IMG/VR virus record: IMGVR_UViG_3300027714_002764 | Span: 113,021 to 177,020 of that record | Reading direction: 5' to 3' (one strand) | DNA: 64,000 bases | DNA from: a virus | Part shown: positions 1 through 7,938 of the stretch, piece by piece | How positions within the stretch are numbered: position 1 is the first letter of the stretch | Layout of the letters: each line of letters opens with the position of its first letter | The notes under the pieces: model-generated | The model's database searches: none | The model's input: only the letters and a program-made list of their open reading frames with translations | Told to the model about the DNA's origin: nothing | Program-made: the position numbers and the translations under genes

Positions 1-1
1 T

Positions 2-247
2 ATTGAAGGTGCATTAAACCAGTTAAATGATTTATTGAATCCTAAATCAAAACCAATACCTCGACCTATTACCCCTAAGGTAGAAAAAGAAATAGTAGTT
101 AAGGAGAAAAATATTGAGAGAGTTAAAAAGAAAAAAACACCGAGTCCTCAAAGAAGAAGGGTAAATGATCCAAAAGGAATGATAAGCACTAGAAGATCAG
201 GAGGTAGAAGCGGAGGTTCAAATAGAGATCGAGATCAAATGCTGTAA
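2..247 (+). CDS. C-terminal part of a basic protein (5' end outside window)
   Basis: The frame is open from base 2 with no start needed inside the window, so this is the tail of a gene that begins upstream. A TTG at 35 is possible but unlikely as a start. The visible 81 residues are rich in Lys, Arg, Ser and Gly and end in a low-complexity RRSGGRSGG segment followed by DRDQML. No family is recognised. The basic tail could bind nucleic acid, but this is only inference from composition. Confidence 0.6.
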   Translation: MEGALNQLNDLLNPKSKPIPRPITPKVEKEIVVKEKNIERVKKKKTPSPQRRRVNDPKGMISTRRSGGRSGGSNRDRDQML

Positions 248-269
248 TAGTTTTTTTATAACTTATTTA

Positions 270-279
270 TTCTTATATT
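270..279 (+). promoter_or_regulatory. Class 1 promoter-like element
   Basis: TTCTTATATT is followed by AAATAAAAAGGTTAT and the GTG start at 299. The same element recurs before many genes in the window and before the tRNA, which suggests it is the core of a phage promoter. It partly fits the Bacteroidota -7 box TAnnTTTG. Assignment is by recurrence only. Confidence 0.5.
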
Positions 280-298
280 AAATAAAAAGGTTATACAA

Positions 299-1618
299 GT
301 GTTTTATATAGTTGAAGAAGAGTCTAAACTCGAAAAATTACTGGAATTATCAAAAGATGGGTTATACGTAGATGTTATAACTACTAATAACTACTACCAT
401 CCTAAATTATCTAAAACTGTTGCAGTATATTTACGACCCGTCCATGATACTAAAGGATATATTATCCCTATCGACCATGAAGAAGGAGTTAACCTATCGA
501 AATCTTGTGTCTCTGCAATTCTTTCGAAAATACCACTACTATATACATTAAACAAAAAGGATCTGTTATACCACTTCAATTTACAGGGAGCAATAGATCT
601 ATCACTGTTATATTCAATGACTAAGTACGATAGATTAGAGTATAGTAAGGAAATTAACAATAACCTCTATTCAAGGTACAGAACAATTGATGATATTAAC
701 AGAATCATACCAATTGCTAAATTACACGAATCCTGTGAGGATACATACAATTCAGTTAAACACGTAATAGGGTTTGATATACCAAAAGGGTTTGATTTTT
801 ATAATAAAACCGCTACTAATGTATTTTACTTAATAGAACAACCGGGTATAGGAGTAAATTATGAAGATTACATTAAATTATTTACACCAAGGGACCCTAA
901 ATACAACACACTTAATAAATCAGTACTAACTTCATACAATTTATATAATGCTACATCTAGACCTACTAATGCTTTTAATAGCGTTAATTTCGCTGCAATA
1001 CCAAAATCTGAAGAACACAGGAAATCTTTCAGACCTAAAAATAACCGATTTGTTGAGCTTGATTTTGACGGTTATCACTTGCGTCTACTTTGTAATCAGA
1101 TTAACTACAAGTTAACAGCAGAATCAGCCCACAAACAACTTGCTGAATTTTATTACGGAACTAAAGATATTACTGATGAACAGTATATACAGGCAAAACA
1201 GATTAATTTTCAAGCAATATACGGTAAAATACCAGAAGAGCATAAAAATTTAGAAATATTTATTAAAGTACAAGAGTACATAGATACTCTTTGGGCTACA
1301 TATGAAAAAGATGGAGTTGTATATAATCCTCAATCAGGAAAGCCGTTTACTAAAGCATTAAAAGAGATGCATCCAGCAAAGTTAATGAACTATATGATGC
1401 AATCGTTGGAGACCTCAAATAATATTACTATATTAAAAGAAGTACTTAGGTATTTAGATAATAAGAAAAGTGAACTAGTGTTATATATCTATGACGCTTT
1501 AATTATCGACTTAAGTGATGATGATGGAGAACATATAATAAGTGAATTGCAGTCTATTTTAGAATGCAACTCGTTATACCCCGTTAAATTTAAGTATTCA
1601 AACAGTTTAGTTTTATAA
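299..1618 (+). CDS. Small divergent family A DNA polymerase
   Basis: The C-terminal half carries the three polymerase motifs of DNA polymerase I in order. A TSRPT stretch (residues 219-223) matches the TGR element. Motif A has D255 in the LDFDGYHLRL segment. Motif B has K300, F304 and Y308 with exact O-helix spacing in AKQINFQAIYG. Motif C is YDA with D399. Both catalytic aspartates are therefore kept, but the usual motif A Glu is His260 and the motif C His is Tyr. The first 150 residues show no intact 3'-5' exonuclease motifs. At 439 residues it is much shorter than Pol I. A second, full-length family A polymerase lies at 26939-29341, so this one probably has a special role (gap filling, lesion bypass or priming). 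The start is GTG after a GGTTAT context. Family is fairly sure, role unknown. Confidence 0.75.
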   Translation: MFYIVEEESKLEKLLELSKDGLYVDVITTNNYYHPKLSKTVAVYLRPVHDTKGYIIPIDHEEGVNLSKSCVSAILSKIPLLYTLNKKDLLYHFNLQGAIDLSLLYSMTKYDRLEYSKEINNNLYSRYRTIDDINRIIPIAKLHESCEDTYNSVKHVIGFDIPKGFDFYNKTATNVFYLIEQPGIGVNYEDYIKLFTPRDPKYNTLNKSVLTSYNLYNATSRPTNAFNSVNFAAIPKSEEHRKSFRPKNNRFVELDFDGYHLRLLCNQINYKLTAESAHKQLAEFYYGTKDITDEQYIQAKQINFQAIYGKIPEEHKNLEIFIKVQEYIDTLWATYEKDGVVYNPQSGKPFTKALKEMHPAKLMNYMMQSLETSNNITILKEVLRYLDNKKSELVLYIYDALIIDLSDDDGEHIISELQSILECNSLYPVKFKYSNSLVL

Positions 1619-1640
1619 AGTAACTCATATTTATATTAGA

Positions 1641-2093
1641 ATGATAGACATTCAAGACACGAACACATTTAGCTACGATTTCGAGCCTATTAGGATAAAC
1701 GACGATATGAGTAACAAATTATTTTGCACATTTTCTACAGAGCAAAATCTAGATTCAACTCTCACGCAAATACAGGAAAAATATAAGATCATTTACAACA
1801 AGATCTTTATACTGTATGCAAAGAGTCAAGATGAATACATCTGTACGTATAATGTAGACTTTGGTAATATTTCTAATTTTTTAGAGAATACTATCCTAGT
1901 ACACAGAAAGAAAGAATCTAATACATTATATACAATTAATGCATTGAATACACTAATTAAAGAGTTAAATGGAGGAGTAGCAGACAATACTTTCCGAGTT
2001 AATTGGCCAGACTTCAAAAACTGTATACTTTTAACCAAAGGAGACGAATTAAAAAGGATAAATACTAAACTTTATAAGATATTAGAGTTGTAA
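1641..2093 (+). CDS. Hypothetical protein, 150 aa
   Basis: It lies 22 nt after the small polymerase gene and starts at ATG shortly after an ATATTTATATT box. The product is soluble and acidic to neutral, with no signal peptide, membrane segment or recognisable motif. Position between the polymerase and the SSB gene suggests a replication-linked role, but nothing in the protein itself shows it. Confidence 0.7.
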   Translation: MIDIQDTNTFSYDFEPIRINDDMSNKLFCTFSTEQNLDSTLTQIQEKYKIIYNKIFILYAKSQDEYICTYNVDFGNISNFLENTILVHRKKESNTLYTINALNTLIKELNGGVADNTFRVNWPDFKNCILLTKGDELKRINTKLYKILEL

Positions 2094-2106
2094 GTTCGAA
2101 AAATTA

Positions 2107-2116
2107 TTCTTATATT
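2107..2116 (+). promoter_or_regulatory. Class 1 promoter-like element before the SSB gene
   Basis: TTCTTATATT lies 35 nt before the start codon at 2152. The leader also contains ATG at 2141 opening a six-codon reading frame that overlaps the SSB start. This may be chance, but gp32-type genes are known to be translationally controlled in T4. Confidence 0.5.
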
Positions 2117-2151
2117 ATAGAATAATAGGTTATTAATTAAATGTTATATAT

Positions 2152-2943
2152 ATGGATTTAAATGCAATCAAGGCTAAACTAGATGCCTTAAACTCAAATG
2201 GTCAGGAGAGAGAAAAAACTGACTACACCAAAATCTTTTGGAAACCTGAATTAGGAAAACAGACAGTTCGTCTGCTTCCATCATTTTTTGATCCGGCAAT
2301 GCCATTCAAAGAAATGAAATTTCACTATGGAGTAGGAGAACGACCTATGGTAGCTCTATCTAACTTCGGTAAACAAGACCCTATTGAAGAGTTCGTAAAT
2401 GAATTAAAAAAGACTTCTGATAGAGACAATTGGTCTTTAGCTGGTAAACTTAACCCTAAAACAAGAGTATTTGCTCCTGTTATAGTAAGAGGTCAAGAAG
2501 ACCAAGGAGTAAGACTATGGGGATTCGGAGTTACTATTCAGAAAGCTCTATACTCTCTAATTGCTGATGAAGATATCGGTGATATTACGGACGTGATTAA
2601 CGGATGGGATTTAGTAGTAGAACAAGTACAAGGTAACCCTTACCCACAGACTACTGTTCGTATTAAACCTAAGCAAACTGCTTTATCCGATAATAATACT
2701 TTAGTAGAAGCATGGTTAAAAGAACAACCAGATCCTATGGAGGTTCATAAACCTATGGCATACGACTTTGTAAAGAAGCAATTACAGAAATATCTTGATC
2801 CATCTGCAGAGATAGAATCAGATGCTCCTGCTGCTACTCCTGGAGTTGTACCTGCACCTACTACTACTGATTTTTCTTTAGAGACAGCTCAATCGCAAGG
2901 ATCAACAAAAGCAGAAAAGTTTACAGATTTATTTAACGAGTAA
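2152..2943 (+). CDS. Single-stranded DNA-binding protein, T4 gp32-like
   Basis: The protein resembles gp32 of T4-like phages: a short N-terminal helix rich in Lys and Asn, a central OB-fold region containing TKIFWKPELGKQTVRLLP and aromatic residues, a low-complexity linker of Ala, Pro and Thr (about 220-245), and a short acidic C-terminal tail ending KFTDLFNE. In gp32 such a tail docks replication proteins. It heads a run with UvsX-like, exonuclease and helicase genes, which fits coating of ssDNA at forks and recombination intermediates. Its 263 residues compare with about 300 in T4. The canonical Cys/His zinc finger of T4 gp32 is not evident. Confidence 0.82.
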   Translation: MDLNAIKAKLDALNSNGQEREKTDYTKIFWKPELGKQTVRLLPSFFDPAMPFKEMKFHYGVGERPMVALSNFGKQDPIEEFVNELKKTSDRDNWSLAGKLNPKTRVFAPVIVRGQEDQGVRLWGFGVTIQKALYSLIADEDIGDITDVINGWDLVVEQVQGNPYPQTTVRIKPKQTALSDNNTLVEAWLKEQPDPMEVHKPMAYDFVKKQLQKYLDPSAEIESDAPAATPGVVPAPTTTDFSLETAQSQGSTKAEKFTDLFNE

Positions 2944-2953
2944 AAAACAATAA

Positions 2954-4024
2954 ATGGCAAAGAAAAAGGAAGTCCAAGAAGCCGCGAGTGCGGCTGTCAA
3001 GAAAAATTTTAATCTTGGTAATTTTAAAAAGAAGAAAGGATTCTCAAATGCATCCGTAAAATTTAAGGAGCAAGGTTGGATTCCCTTGTCTAAGGCATTT
3101 CAAGATATTACTTCACTACCTGGTATTCCAACAGGACATATAACTTTATTAAGAGGACATAGTGATACTGGAAAAACTACCGCGTTATTAGAAGCAGCAG
3201 TAAATGCTCAAAAAGCAGGTATTCTACCAGTATTCATTATATCTGAGATGAAATGGTCTTGGGATCATGCTAAAGAGATGGGATTAGAGTTCGATGAGGT
3301 AACCGATAAAAACGGTACCGTAACGGATTACGAAGGTCATTTTTTATATGCAGATAGAGGTTCGTTAAATTCTATTGAAGAAGTAGCGGTATATATGGCT
3401 GACTTAATGGATGAACAAGCAAAAGGTAACTTACCATATGATATGTGCTTCTTCTGGGATTCAATCGGATCTATACCTTGTGATTTATCAATTCGTTCTA
3501 ATAAGAATAATAATGAATGGAATGCAGGAGCAATGTCTACTCAATTCGGTAATAACCTAAATCAAAAGATTCTATTATCTAGAAAAGAAAACTCACCTTA
3601 TACTAATACATTAGTTGCTATCAATAAGGTTTGGACAATGAAACCTGAGCATCCGATGGGACAGCCTAAATTACAGAACAAAGGAGGTATGTCCATGTGG
3701 TATGACGCTACTTTAGTTGTAACGTTTGGAAATATTACTAATCCAGGTACTTCTAAAATTAAAGCTGTAAAGAATGGCTTACAGGTAGAGTTTGCTAAAA
3801 GAACAAACATTCAGATAGAAAAAAACCATATAGGTGGTGTACAATCAAGAGGTAGAGTTGTAATGACTTCACATGGTTTTATCGAAGATGATAAAAAAGC
3901 AATAGATAAATATAGAGATGCACATAAAGATCACTGGCTAAAATTAGTAGGTACTATAGATTTCGACTTAATAGAAGAGGGAGACCTTGAAGAAGAAAGA
4001 ATCACACCTAATATTTTAGATTAA
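2954..4024 (+). CDS. uvsX: UvsX/RecA-like recombinase
   Basis: A Walker A motif GHSDTGKT sits near residue 69, followed by a RecA-type core with the Walker B-like stretch CFFWDSIGSI and a later segment typical of UvsX (NKGGMSMWYDATLVV). The protein would form filaments on ssDNA and drive strand exchange and recombination-dependent replication with the upstream gp32-like SSB. It begins 10 nt after the SSB stop and its own stop overlaps the next ATG by one base, so the genes are probably co-translated. Its 356 residues are near the UvsX size. The first 35 residues are Lys-rich and may be an extra DNA- or SSB-contacting arm. Confidence 0.85.
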   Translation: MAKKKEVQEAASAAVKKNFNLGNFKKKKGFSNASVKFKEQGWIPLSKAFQDITSLPGIPTGHITLLRGHSDTGKTTALLEAAVNAQKAGILPVFIISEMKWSWDHAKEMGLEFDEVTDKNGTVTDYEGHFLYADRGSLNSIEEVAVYMADLMDEQAKGNLPYDMCFFWDSIGSIPCDLSIRSNKNNNEWNAGAMSTQFGNNLNQKILLSRKENSPYTNTLVAINKVWTMKPEHPMGQPKLQNKGGMSMWYDATLVVTFGNITNPGTSKIKAVKNGLQVEFAKRTNIQIEKNHIGGVQSRGRVVMTSHGFIEDDKKAIDKYRDAHKDHWLKLVGTIDFDLIEEGDLEEERITPNILD

Positions 4025-5064
4025 TGGCAAACTATAGTAATATACTTAATAACTTAAAAGAGACCCCGCCCCGAGAAGTGAACGACCACATTTTAGTGAT
4101 CGATGCTATGAATATGTTAATTCGTAGTTTTTCTCTTCTTAAGGCAATGAATCCATCAGGCCACCATATAGGAGGTCTGGTTGGCTTCTTGCGTTCTCTT
4201 GGTTACGTTACACGTACTTTTGATCCTACAAGAGTTGTAATAGTATGGGATGGAAAAGGAGGATCAGGTAATAGGAAAAATATTGATCCTAACTATAAAG
4301 CTAATCGAGCTACTAATAGGATAACACATTGGGGGTTATATGATACTAAAGCTGAAGAAACAGAAGCATTAATAGCACAGCTTTATAGGACTATGGACTA
4401 TATAGAACACCTACCAGTCCAGCAAATTATACTTGACAAACTTGAAGCAGATGATATTATAGCCTATATAGGTAAACAAGCATCATTTTCTAATTCTAAA
4501 AAATTAACAATAGTATCTTCAGATAAAGATTTCCTACAACTTGTAGACGATACAGTAGAAGTATACTCTCCTATTAGAAAAGTACTGTTTACTAAGGATA
4601 ATATAGCTGAAGAATTAAAAGTAGACGTTACCAACTACAACGTTGTAAAAGCTTTATTAGGTGATAATTCTGATAATTTAGCAGGAGTAAAAGGATTAGG
4701 GATAAAAACAATAATTAAAGAGTTCCCTAAATTAGTTACTGAACCTAATACTGGTTTAGAGTATGTTTACGAAGTCTGTGAAGGAAAATTAGACGGTAAA
4801 AAAATATTTCCTAAGATTATCACAGAATGGGATAGAGTTGAAACCAATTTTGAATTAATGGACTTGCATAAAACTGTACTTGACGATAAAGAAAAAGAGC
4901 ATGTTATGGAGGTTATTAAAGCTCCCATTCCTACCCTGCGAGTAGGAGTATTTTTATCTTTACTAGAAATAGATAAGATAGAAGGTATAACTAAGAACAC
5001 AGAAGGTTGGCTAGAAAATTTTAGAAGATTAACAACGGTAAATGAAAAAAGCAACAATAGTTAG
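4024..5064 (+). CDS. 5'-3' exonuclease (FEN/RNase H-like)
   Basis: The protein has the PIN-like 5' nuclease plan found in the N-terminal domain of Pol I and in T4 RNase H: an N-terminal VIDAMNMLIRSF metal site, VVIVWDGKGG, the acidic EADDIIA motif (near residue 140), SSDKDFLQLV, and a helix-hairpin-helix LLGDNSDNLAGVKGLGIKT (near 215-235). The likely job is removal of RNA primers and 5' flaps. Neither family A polymerase in the window carries this domain, so it is supplied as a separate protein. It overlaps the recombinase stop (TAATG) and its own 3' end overlaps the next gene by 23 nt. Confidence 0.85.
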   Translation: MANYSNILNNLKETPPREVNDHILVIDAMNMLIRSFSLLKAMNPSGHHIGGLVGFLRSLGYVTRTFDPTRVVIVWDGKGGSGNRKNIDPNYKANRATNRITHWGLYDTKAEETEALIAQLYRTMDYIEHLPVQQIILDKLEADDIIAYIGKQASFSNSKKLTIVSSDKDFLQLVDDTVEVYSPIRKVLFTKDNIAEELKVDVTNYNVVKALLGDNSDNLAGVKGLGIKTIIKEFPKLVTEPNTGLEYVYEVCEGKLDGKKIFPKIITEWDRVETNFELMDLHKTVLDDKEKEHVMEVIKAPIPTLRVGVFLSLLEIDKIEGITKNTEGWLENFRRLTTVNEKSNNS

Positions 5065-5464
5065 CGGGTATTTTAACCCCATTCATAAAGGTCATTTAGA
5101 ATTATTAGAGATTGCTAAAGGAGTAGGAGATATGCTAATAGTAATAGTTAACTCAGACTTGCAAAGGTATTTAAAAGGTTCTAAAGAATTTCAACTCGAA
5201 GAAGAAAGGTTAACAATTATTAAAGCAATAAAATATGTTGACTGGGCTATGGTATCTGTGGATATTGATAAAACTCAAATTCAAAGTTTAAAAGAAGTAC
5301 ATGCTATATATGGTGAAACTCACGTACTATCTTTTGCTAATGGAGGAGACCAGAATAATGATACTATTCCTGAATCATTAATATGTAAAGAATTAGGGAT
5401 AAAGTTAATTGACGGATTAGGGCAAAAGATACAGTCAAGTAGTTGGCTATTAGACAAAAATTAA
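5042..5464 (+). CDS. Cytidylyltransferase-like nucleotidyltransferase
   Basis: The N-terminus SGYFNPIHKGHLELLEIA contains the HxGH nucleotide-binding motif of the cytidylyltransferase/adenylyltransferase superfamily, and FANGGD with a later IQSSSWLL matches the sugar-phosphate and glycerol-phosphate type members (140 residues, single domain). The substrate cannot be read from sequence. Candidates are a heptose or polyol phosphate for the glycan genes elsewhere in the window, or a cofactor precursor. It overlaps the exonuclease gene by 23 nt in another frame and so is part of the replication operon. Confidence 0.8.
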   Translation: MKKATIVSGYFNPIHKGHLELLEIAKGVGDMLIVIVNSDLQRYLKGSKEFQLEEERLTIIKAIKYVDWAMVSVDIDKTQIQSLKEVHAIYGETHVLSFANGGDQNNDTIPESLICKELGIKLIDGLGQKIQSSSWLLDKN

Positions 5465-5493
5465 TTATATTTATAGAATAATAAAACGGTTAT

Positions 5494-6846
5494 ATGACAT
5501 TAAAAAGACTTCAAGAGTACGGTAAAGGTTTCCAGTTAAAAGTTTTAGGTTCTCTCCTTACGGATAAGACCTTTCTTTTAAATGTTAGAGATACAATTAG
5601 AGAGGAGTATTTTGATGCAGATTCACATAAGTGGATTATTAATAAGATTACAGAATACTTTGATAAGTACCACACCGTTGTAACAATGGATGTACTCAAA
5701 GTAGAGCTACAAAAAGTTGAAAACGAAGTGTTGATAGTTGCATTAAAAGAAGAATTAAGAACTTCTTATGAGGCATCTCAAGATGACTTAGAATATGTAC
5801 AGGAAGAATTTACAACTTTCTGTAAGAATCAAGAAATGAAACACGCTATCCTTAACTCAGCAGACTTATTAAAAGCTGGTGATTTCGACGGTATAAGAAA
5901 TACAATCGAAACTGCAATGAAAGCCGGGATGGATAAAAATATTGGACATGAATATAATAAAGATGTTGAAACGCGGTATAGAACTGACTATCGTCCTACT
6001 GTTGCTACTCCTTGGCCTATCTTTAACGATGCTATTCAAGGAGGGTTCGGACCTGGGGACCTTGGTATTGTATTTGGTAATCCTGGTGGCGGTAAGTCGT
6101 GGACTATGGTTGCTATTGCTGCTCACGCTGTTAGCCTTGGGTACAACGTTAATTATTACACTTTGGAACTCGGAGAAGACTACGTTGGCAAGCGCTTTGA
6201 CTGCTATTTTACAGGATACTCTATCGATGAAGTTAATCAACACCGTGAGGAAGTACAGAAGTACGTAGATAACCTTAAAGGTAAGTTAATAGTTAAGGAG
6301 TACCCTCCAAAAGGAGCTACAGTTAACACTATTAAGTCACACATTCAAAAATGTATGGATATGGAACATAAACCAGACTTAGTTGTTATTGACTATGTAG
6401 ACTACTTACGAGCACCCTCTAAAGGAAATAAGTTTGCAGAACGTAAAGATGAAATTGATGATGTATTTATTGCAACTAAAGGATTAGCTAAGGAATTAAA
6501 AATACCTATTATTACTCCTTCCCAAGTTAATAGAATGGGAGCTAAAGATACAATTATAGAAGGAGATAAAGCAGCAGGATCTTACGATAAGATGATGGTA
6601 GCAGACCTATGTATATCCTTATCACGTCAGAAAGAAGATAAAGTACTTGGAACAGGAAGAATACACGTCATGAAAAATAGATACGGCCAAGACGGTATGA
6701 CTTATAACATAAAAATGGATACTAATAACGGTAGGATAGAATTTTTAGAGAAAATGTCAGCACAAGATTTAATTGCTGATGAAAATACTCCGAAGTATAA
6801 TTTGGATAAAGATGTAATGAATAAAGTATTTGATAAAAAACTATAA
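5494..6846 (+). CDS. Replicative DNA helicase (DnaB/gp41-like)
   Basis: A DnaB-type architecture is visible: an N-terminal helical domain (about 1-150) and a RecA-like motor with Walker A GNPGGGKSW near residue 200, Walker B LVVIDYVDYL near 305, and the PSQVNRMG sensor region near 345 with a following arginine-rich AGSYDKMMVADLCISLSR segment. It would unwind the fork as a hexamer on the lagging strand. At 450 residues it is the normal size for this family. The start is preceded by AAACGGTTAT, a start context shared by many genes here. A separate primase was not found in the window. Confidence 0.88.
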   Translation: MTLKRLQEYGKGFQLKVLGSLLTDKTFLLNVRDTIREEYFDADSHKWIINKITEYFDKYHTVVTMDVLKVELQKVENEVLIVALKEELRTSYEASQDDLEYVQEEFTTFCKNQEMKHAILNSADLLKAGDFDGIRNTIETAMKAGMDKNIGHEYNKDVETRYRTDYRPTVATPWPIFNDAIQGGFGPGDLGIVFGNPGGGKSWTMVAIAAHAVSLGYNVNYYTLELGEDYVGKRFDCYFTGYSIDEVNQHREEVQKYVDNLKGKLIVKEYPPKGATVNTIKSHIQKCMDMEHKPDLVVIDYVDYLRAPSKGNKFAERKDEIDDVFIATKGLAKELKIPIITPSQVNRMGAKDTIIEGDKAAGSYDKMMVADLCISLSRQKEDKVLGTGRIHVMKNRYGQDGMTYNIKMDTNNGRIEFLEKMSAQDLIADENTPKYNLDKDVMNKVFDKKL

Positions 6847-6861
6847 TTTTTAGGGCGAAAG

Positions 6862-6877
6862 TAGAATATATATTCTA
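6862..6877. promoter_or_regulatory. 16-bp perfect palindrome upstream of nrdB
   Basis: TAGAATATATATTCTA reads the same on both strands. It lies between the helicase stop and the ribonucleotide reductase genes, before a hairpin. It could be an operator or the stem of a short RNA hairpin. AT-rich palindromes arise by chance easily, so confidence is low. Confidence 0.3.
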
Positions 6878-6888
6878 TTTATTAAATG

Positions 6889-6920
6889 TCCTCGACAGTC
6901 AAAGATTATCGAGGATTTCT
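6889..6920 (+). terminator. Possible terminator after the helicase gene
   Basis: Inverted arms TCCTCGA (6889-6895) and TCGAGGA (6909-6915) flank a 13-nt loop and are followed by TTTCTTGTC. The stem is short, the loop long and the T-run interrupted, so it may be a weak terminator or a processing hairpin between the replication operon and nrdB. Confidence 0.4.
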
Positions 6921-6952
6921 TGTCTAAATCAATCAATAATATATAAAGATAT

Positions 6953-7930
6953 ATGAGTTTACTTAATGAAAGAATTGTTTATAAACCGTTTGAATACCCA
7001 CAGGCATACGACTACTGGTTAAAACAACAACAAGCACACTGGCTACATACAGAGGTACCAATGGCAAATGATGTAACAGACTGGAAAAGTAATTTAAAAC
7101 CATACGAAAAAAACGTAATAGGTCAAATACTAAAAGGATTTGCACAAACTGAAACTATAGTAAACGACTACTGGTCTACCTTAGTAACTAAATGGTTCAG
7201 AAAACCTGAAATAATTATGATGGGCACAACTTTAGGTTCATCAGAAACTATTCATGCTGAGGCATACTCTTTACTAAATGAGCAATTAGGATTAGATGAC
7301 TTCTCAGAATTCCTACAAGATGAAGCTACTATGGCTAAAATAGAATCTTTAATGAATGTTAGAGATAATCATGATGGTACTGCAAACTGGCATGAAAGAG
7401 CTAAATCACTTGCAATTTTTTCTGCATTTACAGAAGGTGTTAATTTATTTTCTTCCTTTGCTGTTTTACTTTCTTTTAAAATGAGAAATAAGTTAAAAGG
7501 AGTAGGACAAATAGTAGAATGGTCAGTGAGAGATGAATCTTTACACTCTAACGCTGGATGTTGGTTATTTAGAACTTTAATGGAGGAGCATCCTGAATTC
7601 AAAACTAAAAAGTTAATTAAAGAAATAGAAGAAGCAGCACTATTAGCAATAAAATTAGAATTTGACTTTATTGATAAGACATTCGAAATGGGAGATTTAG
7701 AAAATTTAACTAAAGACGAATTAAAAAACTTTATTAGACATAGAGTTAATATCAAAATGAGTGACTTAGGGCTAACACCTATTATTCCATCAGAAGATAT
7801 TGATAAAGGAGCATTAAAAACTATGAAATGGTTTGATGCAGTCATCGCAGGTAAACAACAAACAGATTTCTTTGCAAGTAGAGTAACAAATTATAGTAAA
7901 GGTCATTTAGACTGGTCAACAGCATTTTAA
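6953..7930 (+). CDS. nrdB: Ribonucleotide reductase class I small subunit (R2)
   Basis: The ferritin-like R2 ligands can be placed: D43 in VTDW, E98 and H101 in SETIHAEAY with the radical Tyr at 105, a Glu in FTEGVNLFSS, and Glu/His in RDESLH. The presence of Y105 four residues after the His argues for a normal tyrosyl-radical di-iron (or manganese-iron) enzyme. It works with NrdA, which starts 9 nt downstream, to make deoxynucleotides for phage replication. Its 325 residues match compact R2 proteins. A thioredoxin gene follows at 10394. Confidence 0.93.
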   Translation: MSLLNERIVYKPFEYPQAYDYWLKQQQAHWLHTEVPMANDVTDWKSNLKPYEKNVIGQILKGFAQTETIVNDYWSTLVTKWFRKPEIIMMGTTLGSSETIHAEAYSLLNEQLGLDDFSEFLQDEATMAKIESLMNVRDNHDGTANWHERAKSLAIFSAFTEGVNLFSSFAVLLSFKMRNKLKGVGQIVEWSVRDESLHSNAGCWLFRTLMEEHPEFKTKKLIKEIEEAALLAIKLEFDFIDKTFEMGDLENLTKDELKNFIRHRVNIKMSDLGLTPIIPSEDIDKGALKTMKWFDAVIAGKQQTDFFASRVTNYSKGHLDWSTAF

Positions 7931-7938
7931 AATAAATT

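Noticed and set aside
5942-6268. A 108-codon plus-strand frame of mostly Leu/Val/Thr codons
   Set aside because: It overlaps the helicase core in another frame. It is open because the helicase codons are AT-poor at this spot, and the product is low in charge and unlike any protein.
7369-7845. A 158-codon open frame on the minus strand
   Set aside because: It lies entirely antisense to nrdB, which has all metal ligands and the radical Tyr. The minus frame has no start context and no recognisable protein features.
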